DNA from: a virus
Direction: 5' to 3' (one strand)
DNA length: 47,621 nt
IMG/VR virus record: IMGVR_UViG_3300023238_000251
Location: 1-47,621 of that record
Shown: in pieces, positions 38,952 to 45,984 of the stretch
How the letters are laid out: the number at the start of each line of letters is the position of its first letter
How positions within the stretch are numbered: position 1 is the first letter of the stretch
Made by a program: the position numbers and the translations under genes
The notes under the pieces: model-generated
Databases searched by the model: none
Told to the model about the DNA's origin: nothing
The model's input: only the letters and a program-made list of their open reading frames with translations

Positions 38952-39624
38952 GCCATATGTATGTGAATACTGTAACTCAGGCTACGTGCGTGAGAGTACA
39001 CTTATGGCGCACTTGTGTGAAAAGAAACGCAGAGCATTGCAAAAGGATGAGCGCAGAGTACGCTTGGGGTTTTATGCATTTAATCAATTTTATAAATTAA
39101 GTGCAGGTGCAAAAAAAGATAAAACCTATGAAGAGTTTTGCAAAAGCAGTTACTATAATGCATTTGTAAAGTTTGGTAGTTTTGTATCTAATGTAAAACC
39201 GTTGTATCCTGAGAAGTATATGAATTATGTTGTAACCAGCGGCGTTAAACTTGATCACTGGTGCAGAGAAGAAATGTATGAAACATATGCAACCGATCTT
39301 ATTAAGAAGGAAGGTGTAGAGACTGCACTGGAACGTAGTGTTGAAACTATGGTAGAATGGGCACAAGAAAATAATAGTGTGTGGAATCATTACTTCTTAT
39401 ATGCGTCGCCTAATAGAGCAGTATGGCATATTAAGGATGGAAAGATTAGTCCTTGGCTGATGCTTAATTGCAAAAGCGGAAAAGAGATGTTAGGTAATTT
39501 TAATGATGAACAACTAAGTATGATCTACAATATTGTAGACCCGAAACATTGGGGTGTTAGATTTAAAAGACAAACAGTAGATGTACAATTAGTCAAAGAT
39601 GTTGTAAAGGAAAGTAAACTATGA
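38929..39624 (+). CDS. Zinc-finger protein of marine T4-like phage type, unknown function
   Basis: 231 aa from ATG 38929. The N-terminus has a zinc finger: YVCEYCNSGYVRESTLMAHLCEKKRR (CxxC ... H-x3-C). The rest follows a pattern I associate with marine T4-like phages: RLGFYAFNQFYKL, YNAFVKFGSFV, LDHWCREEMYETYATDLIKKE, ISPWLMLNCKSGKEML, FNDEQLSMIYNIVDPKHW. A nucleic-acid role is likely from the finger and from lying with replication genes. It overlaps the gene before and after. Confidence 0.7.
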   Translation: MKLQSSSKPYVCEYCNSGYVRESTLMAHLCEKKRRALQKDERRVRLGFYAFNQFYKLSAGAKKDKTYEEFCKSSYYNAFVKFGSFVSNVKPLYPEKYMNYVVTSGVKLDHWCREEMYETYATDLIKKEGVETALERSVETMVEWAQENNSVWNHYFLYASPNRAVWHIKDGKISPWLMLNCKSGKEMLGNFNDEQLSMIYNIVDPKHWGVRFKRQTVDVQLVKDVVKESKL

Positions 39625-40106
39625 AATTAATTAAATATCCAAATGAAATGTTAGCACGTGAAGTTAAAGACGTTGACTTAGAGAATCCAGGATTTGATCC
39701 TGTAGAACTTAAAGCAGAAATGGTTAAGTTTATGATTGATAACAACGGCATTGGCCTTGCTGCAAATCAAATTGGACTAGACGCAAAAGTATTTGTTATG
39801 GGAGACAGTGTAGAAAATAGTACAATATGTATTAACCCTACAGTACTCCAGTATACAGAAGAAACACAAAATGACATCGAAGGATGCTTGAGCTTTCCTA
39901 ATGTGTACGTTAAAATTAAGCGCCCAACAGAAATACTTGCAGAATGGTATAATGAAAATTTAGAAAAACAAACTGTAAAAATTGACGGGTATAGTGCTAA
40001 GTGCTACTTGCACGAACTAGATCATCTGTTAGGCATTACTATGAAAGATCGTGCAAGTAAACTTAAATGGAACATGGCAACTAAGAAAGGAAAAAAACTT
40101 GCGTAA
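39621..40106 (+). CDS. def: Peptide deformylase
   Basis: Removes the formyl group from nascent proteins. 161 aa with all three motifs: GIGLAANQIG, EGCLSFP and HELDHLLG (HExDH), so the metal-binding Cys and two His are present. N-terminal KLIKYPNEMLAREV is typical. The C-terminus is short and basic (ASKLKWNMATKKGKK), as in phage versions. Marine phages carry such genes, possibly to keep processing host or phage proteins as the cell shifts. Overlaps the preceding gene by 4 nt. Confidence 0.95.
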   Translation: MKLIKYPNEMLAREVKDVDLENPGFDPVELKAEMVKFMIDNNGIGLAANQIGLDAKVFVMGDSVENSTICINPTVLQYTEETQNDIEGCLSFPNVYVKIKRPTEILAEWYNENLEKQTVKIDGYSAKCYLHELDHLLGITMKDRASKLKWNMATKKGKKLA

Positions 40107-40115
40107 AATTACAAA

Positions 40116-40322
40116 ATGAATACAACTACTAACATATATATCGTGCATACCTTTAAAAAAATAGGAGATGGATGGAATCGTTTCCACGGAGTGTACAGCA
40201 GTAAAGAACTTGCAGACAAGGCAGGAAAAGACTATTGTGAAACATGGGGTGAAGAAGATTCGTTACATTACCATGTAACATTAAAAGCACTAGATGACAT
40301 TATAAACGGAGTACAGCACTAA
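40116..40322 (+). CDS. Small protein of unknown function
   Basis: 68 aa: IYIVHTFKKIGDGWNRFHGVYSSKELADKAGKDYCETWG. A strand-helix-strand layout (YIVHTF, SKELADKAGKDY, YHVTLKAL) is all that can be seen. It sits 9 nt after def and 1 nt before the next gene. No clear ribosome binding site. Confidence 0.55.
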   Translation: MNTTTNIYIVHTFKKIGDGWNRFHGVYSSKELADKAGKDYCETWGEEDSLHYHVTLKALDDIINGVQH

Positions 40323-40880
40323 ATGGATATTGATATTGACTTTGCAGACAGAGATATTATATTATCTCAACTAGAACATCGTGTGGCAAAGTTAAACACA
40401 GGCAAGAAGCACAACACCGGAGTCTACGCAACGGAGATTCCACACAACCCTATTGACAACTTGGCTACGGTTGAACATAAGGCAGCAGACGAACGTGGCT
40501 ATTTTAAATTAGACTTCCTTAACGTAAGCATCTATAAAGACGTTAGGGATAATGAACACTTAACACAATTAATGGAAAGAGAACCCCTATGGCAACTTCT
40601 GGAACACACGGACTTCAGCGACAAAGTCTTTCATCTGAACGGGCACGGCAAACTATTGAAGCAATTGAAACCGTCGTCGGTAGAGCAATTGGCAGCAACA
40701 CTAGCGATCATTCGACCAGCGAAACGGCACTTGAGTGGAAGCAATTGGAATTTGATTTTTCAAGAAGTGTGGACGAAACCGACAGACAATAGTTACTACT
40801 TCAAGAAAGCACACGGCACCTCCTACGCAGTGGCATGCGTAGTACACATGAATTTACTATGTGAAGAACTTAGTCCTTAG
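40323..40880 (+). CDS. Mini-protein with DNA polymerase III alpha (DnaE)-like motifs
   Basis: 185 aa. MDIDIDFADRD resembles the DIDIDFPD palm motif of bacterial DnaE. GYFKLDFL recalls the following K-x-D-x-L strand, SSVEQLAATLAIIRPAKRH the S-x-x-D-L-x-A-x-x-A-x-x-R-P segment, and YFKKAHGTSYAVACVVHMN the F-x-K-S-H-A-x-A-Y segment. These lie in the polymerase order but compressed from about 700 aa to 185. Similar small proteins exist in cyanophages, as I recall. It is too small to be a polymerase; a DNA-binding or decoy role is possible. Convergent overlap of 11 nt with the next gene. Confidence 0.55.
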   Translation: MDIDIDFADRDIILSQLEHRVAKLNTGKKHNTGVYATEIPHNPIDNLATVEHKAADERGYFKLDFLNVSIYKDVRDNEHLTQLMEREPLWQLLEHTDFSDKVFHLNGHGKLLKQLKPSSVEQLAATLAIIRPAKRHLSGSNWNLIFQEVWTKPTDNSYYFKKAHGTSYAVACVVHMNLLCEELSP

Positions 40881-41241
40881 GTCTTCGAACTAGTTGAACA
40901 CTTTTGCGTTTAATGCGTTTAACTGATAAGTTATTTAAATTAACGCATGGCCCTATAGTTACTTTAACATCTTTTGAATTCATAGTCATAATTGAATATC
41001 TAAATGGTTCTATCTCACCACGTAAAAATATATTAATAGGAATCATTCGATTTGATTCCCACCACCACGCTTCACCTAGTTCTAGGAATGCACGTTGTTC
41101 AAGCTCTGATTTAATGTCTGTGTAGATATACATACTTGTTACAGTCACATCTTGATTGATAATGATTCCGATGTATTCGTTACCGCCGTATGTTACTACG
41201 CTTAGGAATGGAAAATTTTCTTGTATATCTTTAGTTAACAT
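40870..41241 (-). CDS. Conserved-type minus-strand protein, unknown function
   Basis: 123 aa from ATG 41241. LTKDIQENFPFLSVVTYGGNEYIGIIINQD, LELGEAWWWESNRMIPINIFL and MTMNSKDVKVTIGPCVNLNNL are of a family I remember from marine T4-like phages, position variable. Possibly a small translation or RNA-related factor because of the beta-rich, barrel-like pattern, but this is speculative. A longer form starting at 41268 would overlap the divergent gene. Convergent with the DnaE-like gene. Confidence 0.65.
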   Translation of the reverse strand: MLTKDIQENFPFLSVVTYGGNEYIGIIINQDVTVTSMYIYTDIKSELEQRAFLELGEAWWWESNRMIPINIFLRGEIEPFRYSIMTMNSKDVKVTIGPCVNLNNLSVKRIKRKSVQLVRRPKD

Positions 41242-41249
41242 GTAATTCC

Positions 41250-41257
41250 GATAAATA
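41250..41257 (+). promoter_or_regulatory. Late promoter, predicted leaderless
   Basis: GATAAATA then TTAGT then the ATG at 41263. The 16-nt block GATAAATATTAGTATG is identical to the one at 11571. Confidence 0.7.
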
Positions 41258-41262
41258 TTAGT

Positions 41263-42048
41263 ATGCAATTGTTACCTAGATATTTATGCAACCATACAAC
41301 CACTGTCATAGCAAATATGGCGGGATTTATTACGGAGTACAGACCAGTGTATAGTAAACAGCTTCAAGTATATAAAGGCATAGACAATGTGCTAGAATTT
41401 AGATTGTTAAACGCAGATCAGAAGCCTGTAGATATTACATCGTATACGCCAAAGTTTGTTGCATTTGATGAAATTAATCAAATGGTATTAGAAAAAGATG
41501 CTACAATATTAGACGACGGATCAACAGTTACTAGAGGTAAGTTTAAACTTACAGTAACAGAAAATGAGTTATTGAATGTTAAACAACAATATCTCAGCTA
41601 CAATATCTATCTAGTAGAAACAGATGGTGACAAAGTCCTTACATATTCACAACCTAACTTTGGTAATGACGGAGTTATATATGTTAATGGAACAACGTTC
41701 CCAGGCCCGCTCAACTCATATTCAGTCACTTCTTTCGAACAAGAAGGAGTTGGTATTAACACGTGGTATAGTGAAACAGTTGACGCACAACCTGGTATTA
41801 ACGGCAACGAAGCATTGCATACCGCAGCAGCATATACAAGCTCGTACATAGGTGATATAATAGTACAAGCTACTTTGGATAACCAAGTTACAGGAACCAC
41901 ACAGTGGGCTGATATTGCGACTATGCAGCTAGGTGGATCGGAAACTACACCAACTCCTGTTAACTTTAACGGAGTGTTTAGCCACATACGTTTTAAAGCA
42001 ACAGCAAATCCAGCAGACAAAATAACTAAAGTATTAGTCAGAAATTAA
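41263..42048 (+). CDS. Probable virion protein (baseplate/fibre type), unknown function
   Basis: 261 aa. From residue 19 on: MAGFITEYRPVYSKQLQVYKGIDNVLEFRLLNADQKPVDIT, an N-terminal Ig-like strand pair of a kind frequent in phage baseplate or fibre proteins. Then KFKLTVTENELLNVKQQYLSYNIYLVE, and a C-terminal beta domain with GDIIVQATLDNQ and VFSHIRFKA. Two starts are possible. ATG 41263 fits the leaderless late promoter. ATG 41317 (MAGFITE) fits the family better but has no ribosome binding site. I list the longer one. Confidence 0.6.
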   Translation: MQLLPRYLCNHTTTVIANMAGFITEYRPVYSKQLQVYKGIDNVLEFRLLNADQKPVDITSYTPKFVAFDEINQMVLEKDATILDDGSTVTRGKFKLTVTENELLNVKQQYLSYNIYLVETDGDKVLTYSQPNFGNDGVIYVNGTTFPGPLNSYSVTSFEQEGVGINTWYSETVDAQPGINGNEALHTAAAYTSSYIGDIIVQATLDNQVTGTTQWADIATMQLGGSETTPTPVNFNGVFSHIRFKATANPADKITKVLVRN

Positions 42049-42076
42049 TTGACAAACATAATATTGATGCTATAAT
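42049..42076 (+). promoter_or_regulatory. sigma70-type promoter for primase, predicted leaderless
   Basis: TTGACA (42049-42054), 16-nt spacer, TATAAT (42071-42076), then AGTAGT and the ATG at 42083. Nearly identical downstream context to the gp41 promoter (TATAAT-AGTAAT-ATGAGTA). Confidence 0.82.
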
Positions 42077-42082
42077 AGTAGT

Positions 42083-42178
42083 ATGAGTATTGTATCCGAC
42101 ACAGTAACAGCACACTTGCCTTCAAAGCGTAAGACTACTCCTAGTGGGTGGCAAATCTTCAGATTAAATTTGTTTTAA
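42083..42178 (+). pseudogene. gp61: 5' fragment of primase gp61, cut off by endonuclease gene
   Basis: 31 codons: MSIVSDTVTAHLPSKRKT, then TPSGW followed by QIFRLNLF and a stop. This is the normal start of cyanophage-type gp61 (M-x-I-V ... L-P-x-K-R-x-x-T-x-S-G-W). The frame leaves the primase after W, just where the endonuclease gene begins. The same KTTPSGW recurs at the start of the downstream primase ORF with synonymous third-base changes, so this piece is probably a leftover, though it still owns the promoter and a good start. Confidence 0.75.
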
Positions 42179-42188
42179 CTGCGGACTG

Positions 42189-42196
42189 TATAAATA
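42189..42196 (+). promoter_or_regulatory. Late promoter, predicted leaderless
   Basis: TATAAATA, exact consensus, then TTGCT, then the ATG at 42202 of the GIY-YIG gene. It is carried by the mobile gene itself. Confidence 0.8.
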
Positions 42197-42201
42197 TTGC
42201 T

Positions 42202-42867
42202 ATGATAATATATAAAATTACAGCGCCAAACAGTAAGCAATACATTGGTCAAACTATTTCAACCCTTGACGAAAAAATACAGTGGTACAAAAAGTCTGCT
42301 AATAATGATAAAACTAACAGATATATTTTTAATTCTATACGCAAGTACGGTATAGAGAATATGAAATTTGAAGTAGTTGAAGAGAGTAGCACTTGGTCTA
42401 AAAAAGAACTTGATGATAAAGAAATTTACTATATTAATAAGCTCGAGACATATTACACGTTAGGAAAAGGATATAATATGACTTATGGCGGCGACGGGTT
42501 AGACTCCGAATCGGCTAGTCGTGTTATAACAAAATGGTATCAAACTATGACCGAAGAAAAGAAACAGCAAAAATCTCACAATAGTTCTGTTGCTCAGAAG
42601 AAAAGATACAACACTAATCCTGACAGTGACGAAACGCGAGAAAAAAAGAAAAAGTCTCATCAAGGTACTTATGTTATAGAATCCCCAGAAGGAGGCGTCT
42701 ATTATGCAGACAATGGATTAAAAGAGTTCTCGGAACAAAACAAAGAAGAACTTGGCGTAACTTATTGGCAACTTTTTAATGCGTACAGAAAATTATACCA
42801 AGACACTATAACTATTAGAGAACAAAAAAACTTAAACAAGTGGAAAGTTACTCGTGTTGACAAATAG
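42202..42867 (+). CDS. GIY-YIG homing endonuclease inside the primase gene
   Basis: 221 aa from ATG 42202. MIIYKITAPNSKQYIGQTI is the GIY-YIG start; SIRKYGIENMKFEVVEE, and LDDKEIYYINKLETYY with the catalytic Glu, then GYNMTYGGDG complete the domain. The C-terminal half has a basic KKQQKSHNSSVAQKKR and a DNA-binding-like helix (GLKEFSEQNKEELGVTYWQLFNAYRK). Has its own late promoter with leaderless geometry. It overlaps the downstream primase ORF by 14 nt. A longer GTG start at 42148 would precede the predicted transcript start and is rejected. Confidence 0.92.
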   Translation: MIIYKITAPNSKQYIGQTISTLDEKIQWYKKSANNDKTNRYIFNSIRKYGIENMKFEVVEESSTWSKKELDDKEIYYINKLETYYTLGKGYNMTYGGDGLDSESASRVITKWYQTMTEEKKQQKSHNSSVAQKKRYNTNPDSDETREKKKKSHQGTYVIESPEGGVYYADNGLKEFSEQNKEELGVTYWQLFNAYRKLYQDTITIREQKNLNKWKVTRVDK

Positions 42868-43846
42868 CATCTGCGAAATAATATTGTCTTATTGGCAATT
42901 AGGAAGAAAAACAAAAACTACTCCAAGTGGATGGATCTCCGGAAATGCGCCGTGTTGCCATCACAACGGCAACACTGCTGACACAAGAGGTAGAGGCGGC
43001 ATGATTGTCAGCGGCAACCACATAAGTTATTCCTGCTTTAACTGTGGATATAAAGCTAGTTGGCAACCAGGTAGAGCGGTGTCTGTGAAGCTACGTAAGC
43101 TTCTACAGTGGCTGGGTTGCACTGATGATAGCATAACTAAGCTCACGTTCGATGTAATGCGTATAAACGAAGGTGTGCAAGTAGCAGAGCGTAAGATAGA
43201 AATACCTACGTTTGAAACTGTTCCTCTTCCACCTGATGCAGTTAAGATTACAGACATTACAGAGTTTAATAAGTTTAGCATGGCTATACTTGAATACATA
43301 GCAACTCGTAACTTGGACTTGGATGATACAGAATACTACTGGTGTCCAAGTCTTGCATACAGGGATAGACTTATTATTCCTTTTTACTTTGAACAGCGTA
43401 TTATAGGATGGACTGGTAGAACTATTACAGCAGACAAGAAGCCTAAGTACATGAACGAACAGCAACCAGGATTTGTATACGGACTAGACAAACAAACGTA
43501 TGATAAAGAGTTTGCTATACTTGTTGAAGGTCCAATGGATGCTATTCACATAGACGGATGTGCGCTGGGCGGTAGTGAGATTAATGATGCACAAGCATTA
43601 CTGCTTAACAGACTAGGCAAAGAGATTGTAGTTGTACCTGACAGAGATCACGCAGGCAAGAAACTTGTAGAAGATGCCATTAGTAGAGGCTGGGGAGTTA
43701 GCTTACCTGAATGGGACCAAGAGATTAATGATGTAGGCGATTGCGTAGATAAGTATGGTAGACTATATACTTTATACAGTATTGCTAGTGCTGCTGAAAC
43801 TAGCCCACTTAAAATTAGACTGAGAGCAAAAAAATGGTTCGTATAA
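42854..43846 (+). CDS. gp61: DNA primase gp61 with replaced N-terminus
   Basis: Makes RNA primers with the gp41 helicase. 330 aa (T4: 342). The zinc-binding region is NAPCCHHNG ... YSCFNCGYKASW, with GRGG between. TOPRIM-like catalytic core: AILVEGPMDAIHIDG (the Glu) and VVPDRDHAGKKLVEDA (D-x-D). LDDTEYYWCPSLAYRDRLIIPFYF is a typical lead-in. The first 26 residues (GTG start, LTNSICEIILSYWQLGRK ...) do not match gp61 until KTTPSGW, so the natural start has been replaced after the endonuclease insertion. No clear ribosome binding site for GTG 42854; coupling to the overlapping endonuclease gene is likely. Confidence 0.92.
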   Translation: MLTNSICEIILSYWQLGRKTKTTPSGWISGNAPCCHHNGNTADTRGRGGMIVSGNHISYSCFNCGYKASWQPGRAVSVKLRKLLQWLGCTDDSITKLTFDVMRINEGVQVAERKIEIPTFETVPLPPDAVKITDITEFNKFSMAILEYIATRNLDLDDTEYYWCPSLAYRDRLIIPFYFEQRIIGWTGRTITADKKPKYMNEQQPGFVYGLDKQTYDKEFAILVEGPMDAIHIDGCALGGSEINDAQALLLNRLGKEIVVVPDRDHAGKKLVEDAISRGWGVSLPEWDQEINDVGDCVDKYGRLYTLYSIASAAETSPLKIRLRAKKWFV

Positions 43847-43968
43847 AAAAGATCTGCAAGAAAGTATGGGGATGGATAACATGGCCCTACCACAAAATTA
43901 AAGAAGAGATTAAGTTCCGCAAGCGTATGAAAGAGCTTAAAAAACGTGACCCATTTATATATAAATGA
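43834..43968 (+). CDS. Very small basic protein of marine T4-like type
   Basis: 44 aa: MVRIKKICKKVWGWITWPYHK then IKEEIKFRKRMKELKKRDPFIYK. The pattern (W-x-x-x-T-W-P-Y-x-K-I-K-x-E, R-K-R-x-K-E-L-x-K-R-D-P-F-I-Y-K) recalls a tiny protein widespread in marine T4-like phages. Amphipathic basic helix with a Trp-rich segment, perhaps membrane- or RNA-associated. Overlaps primase by 13 nt, and its TGA overlaps the next ATG (ATGA). Confidence 0.75.
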   Translation: MVRIKKICKKVWGWITWPYHKIKEEIKFRKRMKELKKRDPFIYK

Positions 43969-44174
43969 TTGACGCAGTAGGCGCAGCACAAGTTGTAAGC
44001 AGCTTTAAACGACAACAATATGTCGGAGATGATATACATGTATCGCATGTTAAGCATGTAGAACGTGCAGGTGCTAAGGTAGTAGAATCAGTTGAATATG
44101 TAACATACAATGCACAAGGAAGACATGAAGATCCTTACAAACAGCCAGGAACAGCAGTGGATATAATAATATGA
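43965..44174 (+). CDS. Small protein of unknown function
   Basis: 69 aa: GAAQVVSSFKRQQYVGDDIHVSHVKHVERAGAKVVESVEYVTYNAQGRHED, then YKQPGTAVDIII. Not recognised. Strand-rich. Linked to both neighbours by 4-nt ATGA overlaps, so it is part of a coupled run of primase, basic peptide, this gene and the NodU-like gene. Confidence 0.6.
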   Translation: MIDAVGAAQVVSSFKRQQYVGDDIHVSHVKHVERAGAKVVESVEYVTYNAQGRHEDPYKQPGTAVDIII

Positions 44175-45127
44175 TTACTTGGGGCATAGTTGGCAATAGT
44201 CACGATGCAAGCATTGCAGTATTTAAAAACGACAATTTAAAATGGGCGGGACTTGCTAAAGACTTTAGTAAGATACCAAACGATCCACACCTTAACAAGA
44301 AGCTAATACGTAGAGCAATGCGCTTAGGTAAACCTAACAAAGTTATTTGGTACGAGCGCCCATTCCTTAAAACACTAAGACAGTTTTATGCAGGGCAAGG
44401 CTGGCTAGGCAAAGAGAACAACATACATCGTTATCTAACAGAGTACGGCATTCATTGCCCAATAGAATATACCCAACACCACTTGAGCCATGCAGCCTAT
44501 GCGTACTACACGCAACCCGAAGACGAGTGTGCAGTAGTATGTTTAGACAGCATTGGCGAGTTTGAGACCTTGACAATATGGCACGGAAAGAACAACACGC
44601 TAAAGAAAATACACAGTCAGGGCTATCCACATAGCCTAGGATTGTTCTACAGTGCTATGACACAACGACTAGGCCTACAAGCACAGCGTGATGAATACTT
44701 AGTAGCCCAGTGGGGAGCCAAAGGAGATAAGCATAGGTTCTTCTTTGATATGATGAAAGAGCTAGTACAAACAACTGGTAAGGGTGCAGACCCTTACATT
44801 AAGATGCGTGAGAATATGCATCGAGGTGTTAGCTGGTGGAGGCCTGAACTAACTAGCCAAGAAGACTTGAACGACATTGCAGCAGCCACACAAGCAGTGT
44901 TTGAATACTGTGTTGTCAACATAGCAGCATGGACAAAAGTATACACAGGCTGCAAGCACCTAGCACTAGCAGGCGGTGGCGCACTTAACCGTGACGCAGT
45001 AGACTTGCTTAGAGATAAATGGGACACAGTACACGTACCGCAGAACCCAGGCGACCCAGGTAGTTGTATAGGCGCAGTACTAGCAAAGACAAAACAACGA
45101 ATAATATTAAAAGGACAATGGCACTAA
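44171..45127 (+). CDS. NodU-family carbamoyltransferase-like protein, short form
   Basis: 318 aa. Kae1-like ATPase/transferase domain: WGIVGNSHDASIAVFK, the metal site HHLSHAAYAYY, VVCLDSIGEFETLTIW, PHSLGLFYSAMTQRLG, DEYLVAQWGAKGD, LALAGGGALNRDAVDLL and PQNPGDPGSCIGAVL. Bacterial NodU/TobZ-type enzymes are about 550-600 aa with a C-terminal domain that is missing here. Such short versions occur in marine phages. Probably carbamoylates a sugar (surface glycan) or another small molecule. The next gene begins on its stop codon. Confidence 0.85.
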   Translation: MITWGIVGNSHDASIAVFKNDNLKWAGLAKDFSKIPNDPHLNKKLIRRAMRLGKPNKVIWYERPFLKTLRQFYAGQGWLGKENNIHRYLTEYGIHCPIEYTQHHLSHAAYAYYTQPEDECAVVCLDSIGEFETLTIWHGKNNTLKKIHSQGYPHSLGLFYSAMTQRLGLQAQRDEYLVAQWGAKGDKHRFFFDMMKELVQTTGKGADPYIKMRENMHRGVSWWRPELTSQEDLNDIAAATQAVFEYCVVNIAAWTKVYTGCKHLALAGGGALNRDAVDLLRDKWDTVHVPQNPGDPGSCIGAVLAKTKQRIILKGQWH

Positions 45128-45735
45128 TGGCAAAGAAGAAGCTAAGAGCACAAAAGTCATTCCGATTTACGCCACCTGAAGCTAAAGGAACAGATAAAGT
45201 ACTAATTACATCAGGATGTAGTTTTGCCGAGACTTCCAATGAAACAACCTGGCCAATACACCTACAACGTATACTAGTTGATAGAACTAAATTTCCAACA
45301 GACCAATTCATAAGCTTGGGGCTAGGCAGTCAAGGAAACGGTCTAATATCTAGAAAGCTAATACATAGTGTACACGAGCAACTTAAAGTTAAGAAGCCTG
45401 AAGATATCTTAGCATGTATTATGTGGAGTGGTCCTTCGAGGCATGAACAATACTCGAATGACAGAGATGTAATTCTTAGACTTAAACACGGATCAAATTT
45501 AGACGAATGGATGGACAATCCAACTCGTGTAGTTGAGAAAGACGTCGACGGTGGCTGGATTTTATATAACGCCCATTGGAAGATACCCCAGGCTAGAAAC
45601 TATTACAGATACATCTACGACGAAGTGTATTCACAAATACAAACTCTAGAACATATTATTAGAACACAAAATTATTTAAAATTACATAATATAAAATATG
45701 CTATGCTATGGGTGTCACTACAAGTGAAGTATTGA
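45127..45735 (+). pseudogene. SGNH/GDSL hydrolase-like gene, 5' part before a frameshift
   Basis: 202 aa up to a premature TGA. Block I LITSGCSFAETSNETTWPIHL (Ser in G-C-S), block II LGLGSQGNGLISRKLI, block III CIMWSGPSRHEQY. The catalytic Asp/His (block V) are not in this part but in the next ORF in another frame. Removing one 5-bp TATGC unit at 45697-45710 restores a single frame of about 283 aa. The ATG at 45127 shares a base with the previous stop; AAAAGGAC lies upstream. The truncated product would lack its active site. Confidence 0.7.
45697..45710. repeat. TATGC short tandem repeat at the SGNH frameshift
   Basis: TATGCTATGCTATG: two full TATGC units plus TATG. One unit fewer would join the two halves of the SGNH gene in frame. 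Confidence 0.9.
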
Positions 45736-45953
45736 TGCTTGATCATGCCTCAATGACAGCACACCCTAGCTTAGTTCATTTGTATGAGCAAATTGATTTT
45801 GATCATTTCTTTGATACAGAAGGTGAGATGGAATTTGCAAATGCATCAGACTTGCCTAATATGCTTAATGACAATCATCCATCTTCTGATCAACATCTGT
45901 TATTCTGCCGAAAGGTAATAATTCCTCATCTTAAAAGCAAAATGAACATTTGA
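45708..45953 (+). pseudogene. SGNH/GDSL hydrolase-like gene, 3' part after the frameshift
   Basis: 81 aa. GVTTSEVLMLDHASMTAHPS, then LPNMLNDNHPSSDQHLLFCRKVIIPHL, where D-N-H-P-S and the following H give the block V Asp/His of SGNH hydrolases. It continues the preceding gene if one TATGC is removed. Its stop overlaps the -35 box of the gp41 promoter. Could be expressed from ATG 45708 but would lack the Ser block. Confidence 0.7.
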
Positions 45954-45978
45954 CAATATTAATTAAAGAGTATATAAT
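45950..45978 (+). promoter_or_regulatory. sigma70-type promoter for gp41, predicted leaderless
   Basis: TTGACA (45950-45955), 17-nt spacer, TATAAT (45973-45978), then AGTAAT and the ATG at 45985. Both hexamers perfect, exactly 6 nt to the ATG. Confidence 0.82.
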
Positions 45979-45984
45979 AGTAAT

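Noticed and set aside
40860-40900. Inverted repeat GAAGA...TCTTC at the convergent gene ends
   Set aside because: Only 5 bp of outer stem with mismatches; too weak to call a bidirectional terminator.
41607-42020. 137-aa minus-strand ORF opposite the baseplate-like gene
   Set aside because: No motif or signal; the plus strand has a promoter and typical beta-rich sequence.
42857-42884. Second TTGACA with TAATAT near the new primase start
   Set aside because: The -10 matches at only 4 of 6 positions and it lies in coding sequence; insufficient for a promoter.
42148-42940. Group I intron interrupting primase
   Set aside because: I see no convincing conserved core, and the KTTPSGW segment occurs on both sides, which intron splicing would not need. 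A duplicated, recoded segment with a new start explains it better. RT-PCR would decide.
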